A stretch of DNA of 21,917 nucleotides from a virus. The translations under genes and the position numbers were made by a program. Location: positions 1 through 21,917 of IMG/VR virus record IMGVR_UViG_3300025759_000799; one strand, given 5' to 3'. The notes beneath the pieces were generated by a model. That model was not told where the DNA came from. It saw only the letters and a program-made list of their open reading frames with translations, and made no database searches. Shown here in pieces: positions 13,464 through 19,806 of the stretch; position 1 is the stretch's first letter; every line of letters starts with the position of its first letter.

Positions 13464-16400
13464 TTAGATTTCACAAATAAGAGCACCAGAGAAACCGTTC
13501 GTATCTTTACGAGACGACACACCCCAAGTAGTCGTCCCACCAGACAACTGATACCCCAACGTATACACCGTCACACCACTCGGCAAATACCCAGTCCAAG
13601 CAACATGCAAATAGTCACGACCCGAACCGGTAGCAATATATGACGAAGTTGCCAAACGATCAGTTGAGTTTGACGCAGGATTAGAGTTCTTCGCCAACGA
13701 AAGTTGCCGCAAATAGTTGGTTGACGAACTATCAGTCAGCACCGTGCAGCTAAAAGACCAAATGCCTGCCGTGTTCGTAGTGATATAAGTCCCATTAGAA
13801 CCATGCAGACCGGAACCATCATACGTTTCCGTATCCCACGTCAACGGAGTTGACGTATTGTGCGCCAAACTCCACGTTCCGTTATCATGCAACTCGAAAT
13901 ACGGGTGATTAGTCTTAACATTACCGGTGACATCAACACCAGTTGATGTCGTCGTCAACTTCTCGTTGCCGCCATAAAACAAACCGACTTCAGCGCCAAG
14001 CGTACCCTCAACAGCCCACCCATTATTCACGTCATCATAGATACCCCAACGTGCCGGGGTATCGTCATTCGACATGAACACAACTTTTTCATCAATGCTA
14101 TAACCATCCCAGGTCATACCACCAGACACATTGATAGTGCCATAAGGATTTGAGGCACCCTCAACCGAAGCAATCGTTCGACCAGAAGCACCCAAAACAA
14201 TGTTGCCACCAGCAACAACATCACCAGTAGTAGCAGTAATATCCCCACCACTACTAGTAATATTACCAGTGCCATCAATCGGGCCATTTACATCAATGCC
14301 ACCGGAAACCAACCCTGAAACAGTCAAAACATCCCCGGAGCCTGCCGTGAAACCGCCAGTAACATCCAGGTTGCCAGTGATCGTCCCGCCAGTCAACTTC
14401 AAGTAGCGGGCATCACCACGGGTATCATTATGATATTGCGTATGATCGTCATCAGCCAAACCGGTTAGCAAACCATGATCGGTGGCACCATCCGCACCAT
14501 CCGCACCCGCAGGACCCTGGGGTCCCTGCGGACCGGTATCACCCTGCGGCCCCTGGGGGCCAGTAGGACCCGTATCGCCCTGTGGACCCTGTGGACCGGT
14601 TGGGCCAGTAGACCCTTGAGGACCCTGCGGACCAGTTGCTCCTGTATCACCCTGCGGTCCCTGCGGACCTGTAGCGCCAGTGTCACCCTGCGGACCCTGA
14701 GGTCCCTGAGGTCCAGTATCGCCTACAGCACCTTGAGGACCAACTGCGCCCTGAGGACCAACTGCACCTTGAGGACCAGTAGCCCCGGTATCTCCCTGCG
14801 GGCCTTGAGGCCCAGCAGGACCAATATCGCCTTGTGGCCCTTGCGGGCCAGTAGCACCAGTATCTCCTTGTGGCCCTTGCGGGCCGGTGGGTCCAGTGTC
14901 CCCCTGAGGACCCGCAGGACCTTGCGGTCCCTGCGGACCAGTATCACCATCTAAACCATCCGCACCCGCAGGACCCTGAGGTCCCTGCGGGCCGGTAGCA
15001 CCAACATCACCTTGCGGGCCTTGCGGCCCCGTAGTACCTTGCGGACCCTGTGCGCCTTGCGGACCAGTCAAACCTTGCGGACCAGTATCACCTTGAGGAC
15101 CTTGTGGGCCAGTCGGGCCGGTATCACCCTGTGGGCCTTGAGGTCCCGTAGGACCAGTGGCTCCCTGCGGTCCAGTCGGACCAACATCACCCTGCGGGCC
15201 AGTAAGCCCCTGTGGGCCAGTATCGCCCTGAGGACCAGTTGGTCCAGTCGGCCCAGGGTCGCCCTGGGGACCCTGGGGACCAGTCGGCCCAGTGTCACCT
15301 TGTGGCCCTTGCGGGCCGGTATCCCCAACCGCACCTTGAGGACCCGTATCACCCTGAGGACCCTGCGGTCCTTGAGGACCGGTATCACCCGTCAATCCCT
15401 GTGGACCAGTCGGGCCAGTCGCACCCTGTGGACCAGTATCCCCTTGTGGACCCTGCGGGCCAACAGCGCCCTGGGGTCCTTGTGCGCCCTGAGGGCCGGT
15501 ATCTCCCTGAGGTCCGGTAGGACCTTGAGGACCGGTATCACCAGTAGCACCTTGCGGTCCGACAGCACCCTGGGGACCAGTAGCACCAGTAGCACCCTGG
15601 GGACCCTGCGGGCCTTGCGGCCCCTGGGGTCCCTGCGGACCCTCAGGTGGAAGTCCAGTCTCCCAAAGACCTGATGTGTCGTTCCAAATCAGAACTTCAC
15701 CATCAGCCAAACCAGTCAGATCAACATTCTCAAGATCGCCCACACCATGAGAAAACGTTGGACGGACAAACAGGACACCATTATTAGCATGAGAATGAAT
15801 AACGGCAGCAACAAGAACCTTGTTGTAGCCGTTACCAGGCTCAGTAGTAGTCAACCCGCCAGCAACCGACTCGCTAGCCCACAACAAATCGCCATCAGAC
15901 CAGCCCGAAGTGTCCAAACCCCGAACCTTGCCGAAAGCAGTCACATAACCGTCAGCACCATTCAAAATGTCATGAGTAGCCACACCCATCACATAAGTAG
16001 ACGGATAAGTCCCATCAGCAAGAAACGGGGCGGCCAAAAGCCGCCCCGATGAACCCAAAGAACCAGCAAACATGACAACAGTACCATCAGTGATAGTGCT
16101 GCCAGTCTGATTCTTCACATAAAACAACAGTTCCTGACCGACCTGCAAAACAGCAGCAGCCCCAGCCATCCCAACATTGACAGTACCCTCATCCTCATTC
16201 CACGCCAACTGACCCTCAATAACAGGATCAACACCAGCCGTGGTTTCAAACTGAAAACTGTCAGCAGTAACCTCAGAACCATCAACCAGCAGATCGCCAG
16301 TCAACGTCCCACCAGTCAACTGCAAATATCGTGCATCGCCCCGAGTATTATTATGGTACTGAGGATGATCATCGTCAGCCAACCCAGTCAGCCCACCATG

Positions 16401-16517
16401 ATCACCCCCAGAACCAGCAATAGCATCATCAATACGCTCACCCAAACTGTCCTTCAACGACATCAACGCCCTACGGACGTTAGGGTCAAGAGAACGATAG
16501 TTAGGGATATTAGTCAT
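13464..16517 (-). CDS. collagen-like tail fibre with C1q-like head (1017 aa)
   Basis: A modular adhesin. Residues 39-77 and again 680-718 carry the same unit ([18 protein letters not shown], then [13 protein letters not shown]). Residues about 110-260 are a beta domain seen in other phage fibres. Residues about 292-678 are an unbroken run of about 129 Gly-X-Y triplets, mostly GPQ, GDT and GAT, which should form a collagen triple helix. A beta shaft follows and residues about 880-1017 ([15 protein letters not shown] ... SGALICEI) look like a C1q/TNF jelly-roll trimer head. It is probably the receptor-binding fibre. Start ATG 16517 has ATAGG upstream. Unusually, it lies before the adaptor and nozzle genes. 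Confidence 0.85.
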   Translation of the reverse strand: MTNIPNYRSLDPNVRRALMSLKDSLGERIDDAIAGSGGDHGGLTGLADDDHPQYHNNTRGDARYLQLTGGTLTGDLLVDGSEVTADSFQFETTAGVDPVIEGQLAWNEDEGTVNVGMAGAAAVLQVGQELLFYVKNQTGSTITDGTVVMFAGSLGSSGRLLAAPFLADGTYPSTYVMGVATHDILNGADGYVTAFGKVRGLDTSGWSDGDLLWASESVAGGLTTTEPGNGYNKVLVAAVIHSHANNGVLFVRPTFSHGVGDLENVDLTGLADGEVLIWNDTSGLWETGLPPEGPQGPQGPQGPQGPQGATGATGPQGAVGPQGATGDTGPQGPTGPQGDTGPQGAQGPQGAVGPQGPQGDTGPQGATGPTGPQGLTGDTGPQGPQGPQGDTGPQGAVGDTGPQGPQGDTGPTGPQGPQGDPGPTGPTGPQGDTGPQGLTGPQGDVGPTGPQGATGPTGPQGPQGDTGPTGPQGPQGDTGPQGLTGPQGAQGPQGTTGPQGPQGDVGATGPQGPQGPAGADGLDGDTGPQGPQGPAGPQGDTGPTGPQGPQGDTGATGPQGPQGDIGPAGPQGPQGDTGATGPQGAVGPQGAVGPQGAVGDTGPQGPQGPQGDTGATGPQGPQGDTGATGPQGPQGSTGPTGPQGPQGDTGPTGPQGPQGDTGPQGPQGPAGADGADGATDHGLLTGLADDDHTQYHNDTRGDARYLKLTGGTITGNLDVTGGFTAGSGDVLTVSGLVSGGIDVNGPIDGTGNITSSGGDITATTGDVVAGGNIVLGASGRTIASVEGASNPYGTINVSGGMTWDGYSIDEKVVFMSNDDTPARWGIYDDVNNGWAVEGTLGAEVGLFYGGNEKLTTTSTGVDVTGNVKTNHPYFELHDNGTWSLAHNTSTPLTWDTETYDGSGLHGSNGTYITTNTAGIWSFSCTVLTDSSSTNYLRQLSLAKNSNPASNSTDRLATSSYIATGSGRDYLHVAWTGYLPSGVTVYTLGYQLSGGTTTWGVSSRKDTNGFSGALICEI
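14482..15644 (-). repeat. Gly-X-Y collagen repeat block
   Basis: About 129 in-phase nine-base units, each starting with a glycine codon. Codons are heavily shuffled at third positions (CCN and GGN vary unit to unit), so the repeat is cleaner in protein than in DNA. It is also the centre of the longest stretch of the late operon without a copy of the dispersed palindrome. Confidence 0.95.
16026..16048 (-). repeat. 9-bp GC-rich inverted repeat in the giant fibre gene
   Basis: CGGGGCGGC and GCCGCCCCG with a five-base loop. On the - strand it is followed by TTTCTT, so it might act as a weak terminator inside the gene. Confidence 0.55.
16244..16256. repeat. dispersed palindrome TTTCA-AAC-TGAAA
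   Basis: Inside the giant fibre gene, 5' of the collagen block (encodes SFQFET). Confidence 0.65.
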
Positions 16518-16533
16518 CTGAACCTATCAGTGA

Positions 16534-16710
16534 TCAGGCGTCAAGCCAAGCCTGAGCGGAACGGCCAACCCAGTTCCACACAGCAACCAGACCAGCAATG
16601 CCAGCAGCCTTGAAAAACGACACATCAAAAACAGCCGCAGTCAAAGGCGCAGCAGTAGCACCAGCAACAAACGTGATCACAGCACGATCAAAAGCATCAC
16701 GGTAACTCAT
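16534..16710 (-). CDS. holin, r1t-like (58 aa)
   Basis: The protein is MSYRDAFDRAV, then two hydrophobic segments at about residues 12-30 and 34-50 separated by DVSF, ending WVGRSAQAWLDA. Length, the charged start and two short helices match r1t-type holins common in phages of Gram-positive hosts. These make inner-membrane holes that release the endolysin. ATG 16710 lies right after the previous stop (TGATATG). ATG 16722, four codons earlier, is an alternative that overlaps the previous gene. The endolysin is 13 kb downstream, so the lysis genes are split. Confidence 0.6.
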   Translation of the reverse strand: MSYRDAFDRAVITFVAGATAAPLTAAVFDVSFFKAAGIAGLVAVWNWVGRSAQAWLDA

Positions 16711-16711
16711 A

Positions 16712-16924
16712 TCAAACCCCATGTTTCTCATCATGTTCAAGATGCCACTCAATATGCTTATCGAGCCGACCATCAATCTTGTCAACCTTAGAATCAATCG
16801 ACCGAAGCAAACCAGCATTCGCCTCATGATCCCGATTGTTACGGCGATGCATACGTTCCAGCAACGTCACAATAACCCCACTCGGTGCAAGCACAGCCAA
16901 AAGCACCCCCTGCCAAACCTGCAT
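16712..16924 (-). CDS. DUF2746-like membrane protein with coiled coil (70 aa)
   Basis: One N-terminal transmembrane helix (VLLAVLAPSGVIVTLLE, about residues 7-23) is followed by a basic patch (RMHRRNNR) and a soluble coiled coil (LLRSIDSKVDKIDGRLDKHI). This matches small actinophage proteins annotated as DUF2746, from memory. Lying directly before a holin-like gene, it may be a second holin component, antiholin or spanin-like factor. By topology rules the basic patch after the helix suggests the coiled coil is cytoplasmic. Start ATG 16924, with AAGG and GGTAAG upstream. Confidence 0.6.
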   Translation of the reverse strand: MQVWQGVLLAVLAPSGVIVTLLERMHRRNNRDHEANAGLLRSIDSKVDKIDGRLDKHIEWHLEHDEKHGV

Positions 16925-16927
16925 GAC

Positions 16928-17191
16928 TTACCCGGCCTTAACAGACTGCTTCTTCGGGCGACCACGCTTCTTAGGCGCAGGCACAACAGGTTCCTCCACA
17001 ACCGAAACACCTTCACGCTCAGAACCCCAAAAAACGTATTCCTCAGCATCGTCAACAAACGACTCAAAAGAATGACGTTCAGGAGCATCCTGAACCTCAT
17101 AATCCCCAATCGGAACCGTGCCAGCATAAACACGATTCACCATGTCAGGATTACGCCACATTTCAACAGGAACCCTGTCAATACCACTCAT
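16928..17191 (-). CDS. small acidic protein with C-terminal AT-hook (87 aa)
   Basis: Start ATG 17191 is preferred because GAGG lies five bases upstream. The upstream GTG at 17230 would place the N-terminus inside the terminator hairpin. Residues 1-60 are acidic (DAPERHSFESFVDDAEEY), and the last 20 include KKRGRPKKQ, a textbook AT-hook core (GRP flanked by Arg/Lys) that binds the minor groove of A/T-rich DNA. Similar short proteins follow capsid genes in some phages. Whether it is a virion protein, a DNA-compaction factor or a host-chromatin effector is open. It is the first gene after the capsid terminator, so it should be made at a lower level. Confidence 0.6.
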   Translation of the reverse strand: MSGIDRVPVEMWRNPDMVNRVYAGTVPIGDYEVQDAPERHSFESFVDDAEEYVFWGSEREGVSVVEEPVVPAPKKRGRPKKQSVKAG

Positions 17192-17206
17192 CGCAACCTC
17201 AAAAGA

Positions 17207-17219
17207 TTTCAAACTGAAA
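17207..17219. repeat. dispersed palindrome TTTCA-AAC-TGAAA
   Basis: Intergenic. It overlaps the T-run of the post-capsid terminator and precedes the AT-hook gene by 15 bases. Confidence 0.8.
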
Positions 17220-17249
17220 AACCGGGGCACCGAAAGCGGTGCCCCGGTT
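17220..17249 (-). terminator. intrinsic terminator after the major capsid gene
   Basis: The perfect 13-bp stem (AACCGGGGCACCG, 17220-17232, with 17237-17249) has a four-base loop. On the - strand it is followed by TTTTTCAGTTT. It lies 40 bases past the capsid stop. It probably lets capsid mRNA accumulate while some transcription reads through. The T-run merges with the palindrome at 17207-17219. Confidence 0.9.
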
Positions 17250-17289
17250 CAACAGCACCACCAGCAATATAATCTGATGGCTAAATGGA

Positions 17290-18255
17290 TCAGGCAGGAG
17301 CCGTAACTCCAGACAGCTTACCAATCGAACGACGAGAATCAGTCGCAAACGTGCCGTAGCACAGAATCAGACCATACTCGGCATCCTTATCGTAAGGCTG
17401 CACGAAACCGTTGAACTTCATCCACTTCGAATCAAGCACCGACAGCTTCACATGGTTGCTGTTCAGGAAGTACCACTCGCCAGACGGGCAGTAATCCGAC
17501 CAAACAACAACGCCACCCTTATGGAGCAGGTTATCGAAACCAGCCTTCGCAGTGCTCGCATCAGTGAACCGCTGCTGAGCCTGAAGCAGTTCCTCATAAC
17601 CCTCATACAGAGCCTGAGTCGTCACCTCAAAGTCGCACTTGTCAGTACCATACGACACCGAGTTGTACTTGTTCGACAGAACAGGAAGGGTGAGGGCACC
17701 AACCGAAGTGGCGACCGAAGCCTGCCACCAAGTATCAGCCGTACCATCAATCCCACCAACATCAGTGGACGAGTTATTCGTCCACAGCTTCAGACCAGCC
17801 CACTCCTTAGCCGAAGGCGTGTAAGTCGTCTGCCCGTTGTCAGTACCAGCACCATCAGCCAGGAAGAACATTTCCTCAAAGACCTCGGCAGCCGTGGTCT
17901 CAGCGTTCATCGTCTTAGCCTTCAGCAGATTGATAACAGCCTTATCACCGCTGTTCTTCGCCTGCTCCAGACCGCTGATCGGAACATAAATAGCCGACTG
18001 CTTCCAGTCGTACTCGGCAGTGTCGATGATTTCATCGACCGCCGGGGTAAGCGTATCGTAACCAGAGTAGTTCTGGAACGTGCTGTTACGGGCACCCATA
18101 ACCGGATGCACCGCATTACGTCCACCCTGAGCGTCAAGCTTCGCACGCCGCTTCAGGAAGTCCAGAACAGCAGTACGAGCAAAAATGTTGTCAGTGGCCT
18201 TCCCCGAAGTGAAGTAACGCTCCAGAGTAGTACCAATAATGTTATCCATAGCCAT
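17290..18255 (-). CDS. major capsid protein (321 aa)
   Basis: The protein resembles HK97-fold coat proteins of podo- and siphophages. Recognisable stretches include TERYFTSG-like N-arm residues, TAEYDWKQSAIYVPISGLEQ, GDKAVINLLKAKTMNAETT and GVVVWSDYCPSGEWYFLNSN. There is no HK97-type N-terminal delta domain. A separate scaffold gene upstream supplies that role. ATG 18255 has GGGAGA five bases upstream, the strongest ribosome site of the block. It is bracketed by scaffold and a strong terminator, consistent with the highest expression of the operon. Its codons mix G and C more than its neighbours. Confidence 0.85.
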   Translation of the reverse strand: MAMDNIIGTTLERYFTSGKATDNIFARTAVLDFLKRRAKLDAQGGRNAVHPVMGARNSTFQNYSGYDTLTPAVDEIIDTAEYDWKQSAIYVPISGLEQAKNSGDKAVINLLKAKTMNAETTAAEVFEEMFFLADGAGTDNGQTTYTPSAKEWAGLKLWTNNSSTDVGGIDGTADTWWQASVATSVGALTLPVLSNKYNSVSYGTDKCDFEVTTQALYEGYEELLQAQQRFTDASTAKAGFDNLLHKGGVVVWSDYCPSGEWYFLNSNHVKLSVLDSKWMKFNGFVQPYDKDAEYGLILCYGTFATDSRRSIGKLSGVTAPA

Positions 18256-18271
18256 AGCAATCTCCCAAAAG

Positions 18272-18284
18272 TTTCAAATTGAAA
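18272..18284. repeat. dispersed palindrome TTTCA-AAT-TGAAA
   Basis: Sits in the 35-base gap between scaffold stop and capsid start, six bases upstream (in the sense of transcription) of the capsid Shine-Dalgarno GGGAGA. Confidence 0.8.
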
Positions 18285-18290
18285 ACCTGA

Positions 18291-19247
18291 TCAGCCGCCG
18301 CTAGAAGCGGCGATCTGCTCAAACAGTTCACCAATGTCATTGAAGTCATCTACCGGAATATCAGAAGCCCGGAACGAACCCTTAGAGGAAGCGGAAGCAG
18401 TACGCTTACGCTGAGCACGCTTAGCCTCATCAGCCTCACGTTGCTTAGCAGCAGCCTCAGCAGCAGCACGACCAGCCTGATCATTCTGCTTCTGCATCTG
18501 AACATTACGCTGCCCAGACAAATACCAGTGAGCATCAATCAGAGACATGTTCTTAGCAGCCGCAACCTTCAGCGTTTCGACAGCATCAAAACTTTCCCCG
18601 AACTGATTACGCAACGAGTCAACCTCGGCACGAACCTCAGCCTTGATACGCTCAGTTTCCAAATCCGCAAGACGCCGCTCCAACTGAGCGGCAGCCTGCT
18701 GAGCCTGCATAGCCTGCTCAGCCCACGGACGAATATCCTCATCAAGTTCATCCAGACTAAACCGCTTATCTTGCTGACCCGCACCAGCCTGCTGATCAAG
18801 CAAACCATACGCATTAGCAAAAGCTTCCAACGTGCCCATAGGGTCACGTTCGAACGCAGTCTGAACATCCTGCGCCCATTGAGCAGCCTTGCGAACCTCG
18901 GCTACCTCCTGGGTTTTACGGGTGTAATCCTGATTACGCATGTACCCGTCACGCAATTCACGCAACGTGACCACACCATCTTCACCCGCAACCTTGAAAG
19001 GAACCTGCCGGTCAGCATATTCCTCCCAATTCCACGAAACATCACCGGCTCCATCATCGAAGTTATCGGTTTCTTCGTAATCGCCTAGATCATCAACATC
19101 ATCAGTGGACTCCAGAACATCTGGTTCATCCACCTGGACATCATCGTAATCGCCAGCGTCATCCTCAAAATCGGCAGAACCATTATCTGCCGACTCATAC
19201 TCACTGGAAACAGCAGCGAAAACCTCGTCCAAATCAGTATCAGGCAT
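18291..19247 (-). CDS. scaffolding protein (318 aa)
   Basis: Start ATG 19247 is set by GGAGA six bases upstream. Residues 1-70 are extremely acidic (DFEDDAGDYDDVQVDEPD). Near residues 85-115 come VPFKVAGEDGVVTLRELRDG and YMRNQDYTRKTQEV, a pattern I associate with phage scaffolds. Residues about 170-225 are a helical coiled coil (QQAAAQLERRLADLETERIK). Residues about 262-290 are Lys/Arg-rich (KQREADEAKRAQRKR), the kind of helix that docks on coat protein. It lies directly before the capsid gene. A hairpin (CGCCGCT/AGCGGCG, 18296-18312) covers its last codons. Confidence 0.85.
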   Translation of the reverse strand: MPDTDLDEVFAAVSSEYESADNGSADFEDDAGDYDDVQVDEPDVLESTDDVDDLGDYEETDNFDDGAGDVSWNWEEYADRQVPFKVAGEDGVVTLRELRDGYMRNQDYTRKTQEVAEVRKAAQWAQDVQTAFERDPMGTLEAFANAYGLLDQQAGAGQQDKRFSLDELDEDIRPWAEQAMQAQQAAAQLERRLADLETERIKAEVRAEVDSLRNQFGESFDAVETLKVAAAKNMSLIDAHWYLSGQRNVQMQKQNDQAGRAAAEAAAKQREADEAKRAQRKRTASASSKGSFRASDIPVDDFNDIGELFEQIAASSGG

Positions 19248-19263
19248 ATCATTTCTCCATTTT

Positions 19264-19300
19264 GGGAGAGTCCTATAAGATTGCTCTCCTATAATAAACA
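19264..19300 (-). promoter_or_regulatory. candidate promoter/leader upstream of scaffold
   Basis: Read on the - strand, TTATAGGA occurs twice 16 bases apart (19294-19287 and 19278-19271), between a terminator and the scaffold ribosome site. GGAGAG and CTCTCC flank the second copy as an inverted repeat. TATAGGAGAG resembles the initiation part of T7-class promoters, but no polymerase gene is in the window and no -35 box is clear. Confidence 0.25.
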
Positions 19301-19301
19301 A

Positions 19302-19327
19302 AAACCGTCCCAAAAAAGGGACGGTTT
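19302..19327 (-). terminator. intrinsic terminator between decoration and scaffold genes
   Basis: A ten-bp stem AAACCGTCCC/GGGACGGTTT (19302-19311 with 19318-19327) has an A6 (T6 on - strand) loop, then TTTTTGTTT on the - strand. It ends the portal-decoration segment, so scaffold and capsid need their own promoter or read-through. The 133-base gap around it (19248-19380) holds this, the candidate promoter and an imperfect hairpin near 19339-19371. Confidence 0.88.
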
Positions 19328-19380
19328 CTGTACCAGAATGGTATAGTGGGCAGTTTTACCACATACCCAGGTGGCCCAAA

Positions 19381-19704
19381 TCAGGTAGCGAGGCCGCTGT
19401 GCCAGCCCGTTGCGCTGGTCCGAGTCACGATCAGAGTGTCACCAGCAGCAGCAGTGGCAGCAGTGCCGGTGATCGTGTCAGAACCAGTCTTGGCAACAGT
19501 GACAGCACCAGCGCCAACCTGAACAATGAAGAACACCGTACCGATACCGTAATCGACATCAGTCGATTCCGGCAGAGTCAGCGTGGTAGCCGAACTATGC
19601 GAAACGGTGATCACAGTGAACGGCGAAACATTGTTCGCCAGAGTGTTCGAAGCGCCACTGTACGACAGCAGACGGTTCGAACCAAGGTTAGTAACATTAG
19701 CCAT
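19381..19704 (-). CDS. putative head decoration or head fibre protein (107 aa)
   Basis: It is a Thr/Ser/Ala/Gly-rich all-beta protein with almost no charge (TLTLPESTDVDYGIGTVFF, VQVGAGAVTVAKTGSDTIT, DTLIVTRTSATGW). This strand pattern occurs in capsid decoration proteins and head fibre tips. ATG 19704 is used because AGGGGAG lies seven bases upstream; ATG 19710 is too close to it. The position between portal and scaffold supports a head component. A terminator follows, so it can be made independently of scaffold. It could instead be a small tail appendage. Confidence 0.55.
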   Translation of the reverse strand: MANVTNLGSNRLLSYSGASNTLANNVSPFTVITVSHSSATTLTLPESTDVDYGIGTVFFIVQVGAGAVTVAKTGSDTITGTAATAAAGDTLIVTRTSATGWHSGLAT

Positions 19705-19723
19705 AGTCATTCTCCCCTAGAGG

Positions 19724-19736
19724 TTTCATTTTGAAA
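19724..19736. repeat. dispersed palindrome TTTCA-TTT-TGAAA
   Basis: Intergenic, between portal stop and decoration gene, directly upstream of the latter's AGGGGAG Shine-Dalgarno sequence. Confidence 0.8.
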
Positions 19737-19806
19737 GCGCAGCAAACCCGACCTCCCAGCGTCCTGTTCGGTACTAAGACCTGCCACTTCCACCCGAAGG
19801 CAGCAT

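Noticed and set aside
14482-15644. Regular repeats that could be taken for a CRISPR or tandem satellite array
   Set aside because: The units are nine bases with shuffled third positions and no spacers of constant length. It is protein-coding.
14475-15674. Arg/Thr/Leu-rich repeat frames antisense or out of frame to the collagen block
   Set aside because: They are shadows of the nine-base Gly-X-Y repeat. The in-frame product is a perfect collagen pattern joined to fibre domains on both sides.
16711-16827. 39-residue N-terminal extension of the holin-like protein
   Set aside because: It is out-of-frame translation of the end of the 70-aa gene. The start at 16710 (or 16722) directly follows the upstream stop.
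17192-17230. N-terminal extension of the AT-hook protein from GTG 17230
   Set aside because: It would start inside the terminator stem and translate the palindrome. ATG 17191 has a proper GAGG signal.
19248-19313. 22-residue N-terminal extension of the scaffold protein
   Set aside because: The extra residues are encoded by the leader containing the candidate promoter, and ATG 19247 has GGAGA at ideal spacing.
19712-19798. A 28-codon GTG frame between portal and decoration genes on the - strand
   Set aside because: No ribosome site fits, it runs through the next gene's Shine-Dalgarno sequence, and the peptide has no features. The gap is better read as leader with the palindrome at 19724.
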